64,000 bases of DNA from Lachnospiraceae bacterium (lineage in GTDB: Bacteria > Bacillota_A > Clostridia > Lachnospirales > Lachnospiraceae). The stretch's first letter is position 1. The number at the start of each line of letters is the position of its first letter. Where the stretch lies: positions 62,001 to 126,000 of the forward strand of contig JAFUOI010000003.1 of NCBI GenBank assembly GCA_017482005.1, written 5' to 3'. A model generated the notes under the pieces. It made no database searches. It saw only the letters and a program-made list of their open reading frames with translations, and was not told the origin of the DNA. Below are positions 63,357-64,000 of the stretch, piece after piece. A program made the position numbers and the translations under genes.

Positions 63357-64000
63357 TTCAGCTTTTGTGCGGGCGATATGAATGTTTTCATAGAGTCCGC
63401 ATAATTTTTTGAAATAATCTTCGTAATCACATTTCTCATTAAAGGCATCGCCGGCCAAAGGATAAAGAAAAATAATCCTGCAGGCGGAGTCAAACAGAAG
63501 TTTGCCTGAAACGCAGGCGGTAGAGTAATAGGAAATCAGTGTTTTGTCTTCCATCTTACCGGCTGCGACCGCCAGTTCAAATGGGCAGGCATCTTCGTAA
63601 ATGTGAATATGGTCCTCAAAGCGGTCATGGTCACCGCGCGGATGCGGTTTGACCACAAAGTTGTCAAAACCGACATGTTCTGCAATATCCAAGATCAGTC
63701 CCCTGTATGTGAGAGGGTTTTGGGTGCAGTTGGCAGTGCCCTGTCCAAGGAACATATACTTTTCGTCAAAAGCACGGCTCTCGAATTGGAGAATATCCTG
63801 AATCTGTTCTGTTACAAGGGCAATGCGCTCCTTGTTTTTCGGTATCTGTACGAGAGAAAACCCTGTAGCGCTGCTGTCTGCAACATTTGCTTCTGCAAGA
63901 GAAGGTTCAAACAGATAAAGTTCACATTCTCTTTCTTTGATATCATATTTGAAAAGCTGTTTGTACATCTTTCGGCCCAGCGGCGAAGAAATCGTGGAGA
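63333..64000 (-). CDS. Polysialyltransferase/GT52-like glycosyltransferase, 5' end missing
   Basis: A leftward reading frame open to the right edge, so its start is outside the window; about 222 codons are visible. FVVKPHPRGDHDRF carries the KPHPR motif of bacterial polysialyl- and sialyltransferases (GT38/GT52-like), followed by a SYYSTACVSGKLLFDS block in the position of the CMP-binding Ser motif. A CMP-sugar donor is plausible but not shown. It lies at the end of the polysaccharide cluster. Confidence 0.72.
   Translation of the reverse strand, partial: STISSPLGRKMYKQLFKYDIKERECELYLFEPSLAEANVADSSATGFSLVQIPKNKERIALVTEQIQDILQFESRAFDEKYMFLGQGTANCTQNPLTYRGLILDIAEHVGFDNFVVKPHPRGDHDRFEDHIHIYEDACPFELAVAAGKMEDKTLISYYSTACVSGKLLFDSACRIIFLYPLAGDAFNEKCDYEDYFKKLCGLYENIHIARTKAELFCLLDK

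Noticed and set aside
1..64000. tRNA, rRNA, CRISPR arrays, transposases, phage genes
   Set aside because: Scanned by eye on both strands: no regularly spaced repeats, no transposase or integrase proteins, no tRNA-like or rRNA-like stretches recognised.

Overview
The window looks like chromosomal DNA of a flagellated, rod-shaped, Gram-positive anaerobe of the class Clostridia, most likely a member of the Lachnospiraceae. The evidence is Firmicutes-type gene neighbourhoods (cdaA-cdaR-glmM, mbl-flgF-flgG, comFC-yvyF), strong AGGAGG-type ribosome binding sites, sigma-A-like promoters, and moderate-to-low G+C. Species cannot be fixed from the sequence alone. Almost everything is on the + strand. 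Only three genes (46919-47701, 59489-61117, 63333-64000) read leftward. No RNA genes, insertion sequences, phage genes or CRISPR repeats were seen.

Layout. 1-2850: end of a coiled-coil M23 murein hydrolase, a carboxy-terminal protease and a GT14-type glycosyltransferase. 2864-9733: an MmgE/PrpD-family protein followed by a complete Dlt-like acyl-transfer cassette (AMP-forming ligase, acyl carrier protein, MBOAT acyltransferase, SGNH/DltD-like protein) and a LysR regulator. 9750-16691: an operon for a nitrilase-superfamily amidohydrolase, a five-part branched-chain-type ABC importer and a hydantoinase/dihydropyrimidinase, with a palindromic operator in its promoter and a strong terminator. 16722-24285: uvrB and uvrA with a second MBOAT/SGNH pair between them. 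24467-27727: mbl (MreB family) with flagellar rod genes. 27757-36114: recD2, comFC, yvyF, two unknown membrane proteins, then the c-di-AMP/cell-wall set cdaA-cdaR-glmM. 36135-38243: HPr and leuA.

38260-64000 is a long cell-surface polysaccharide region. It holds DUF2142-like and GT-C-like membrane proteins, five GT2 enzymes, one GT4 enzyme, a fucosyltransferase-like enzyme, a lone rmlD, a tandem pair of related GT-C-like proteins, three acyltransferase-3 proteins, and a polysialyltransferase-like gene cut by the right edge. No flippase, ABC exporter or initiating phosphosugar transferase is present, so the locus probably continues to the right.

How the parts fit. Much of the window concerns building and decorating the envelope: peptidoglycan remodelling, Dlt-like acylation, two MBOAT systems, glycan polymerisation and O-acetylation, plus c-di-AMP and GlmM. 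The most interesting candidate system is the MmgE/PrpD plus Dlt-like cassette (2864-8822). It has all the parts needed to activate an unknown acid, load it on a carrier and move it across the membrane. It is joined through a translationally coupled LysR gene to a hydantoin/dihydropyrimidine uptake and degradation operon.
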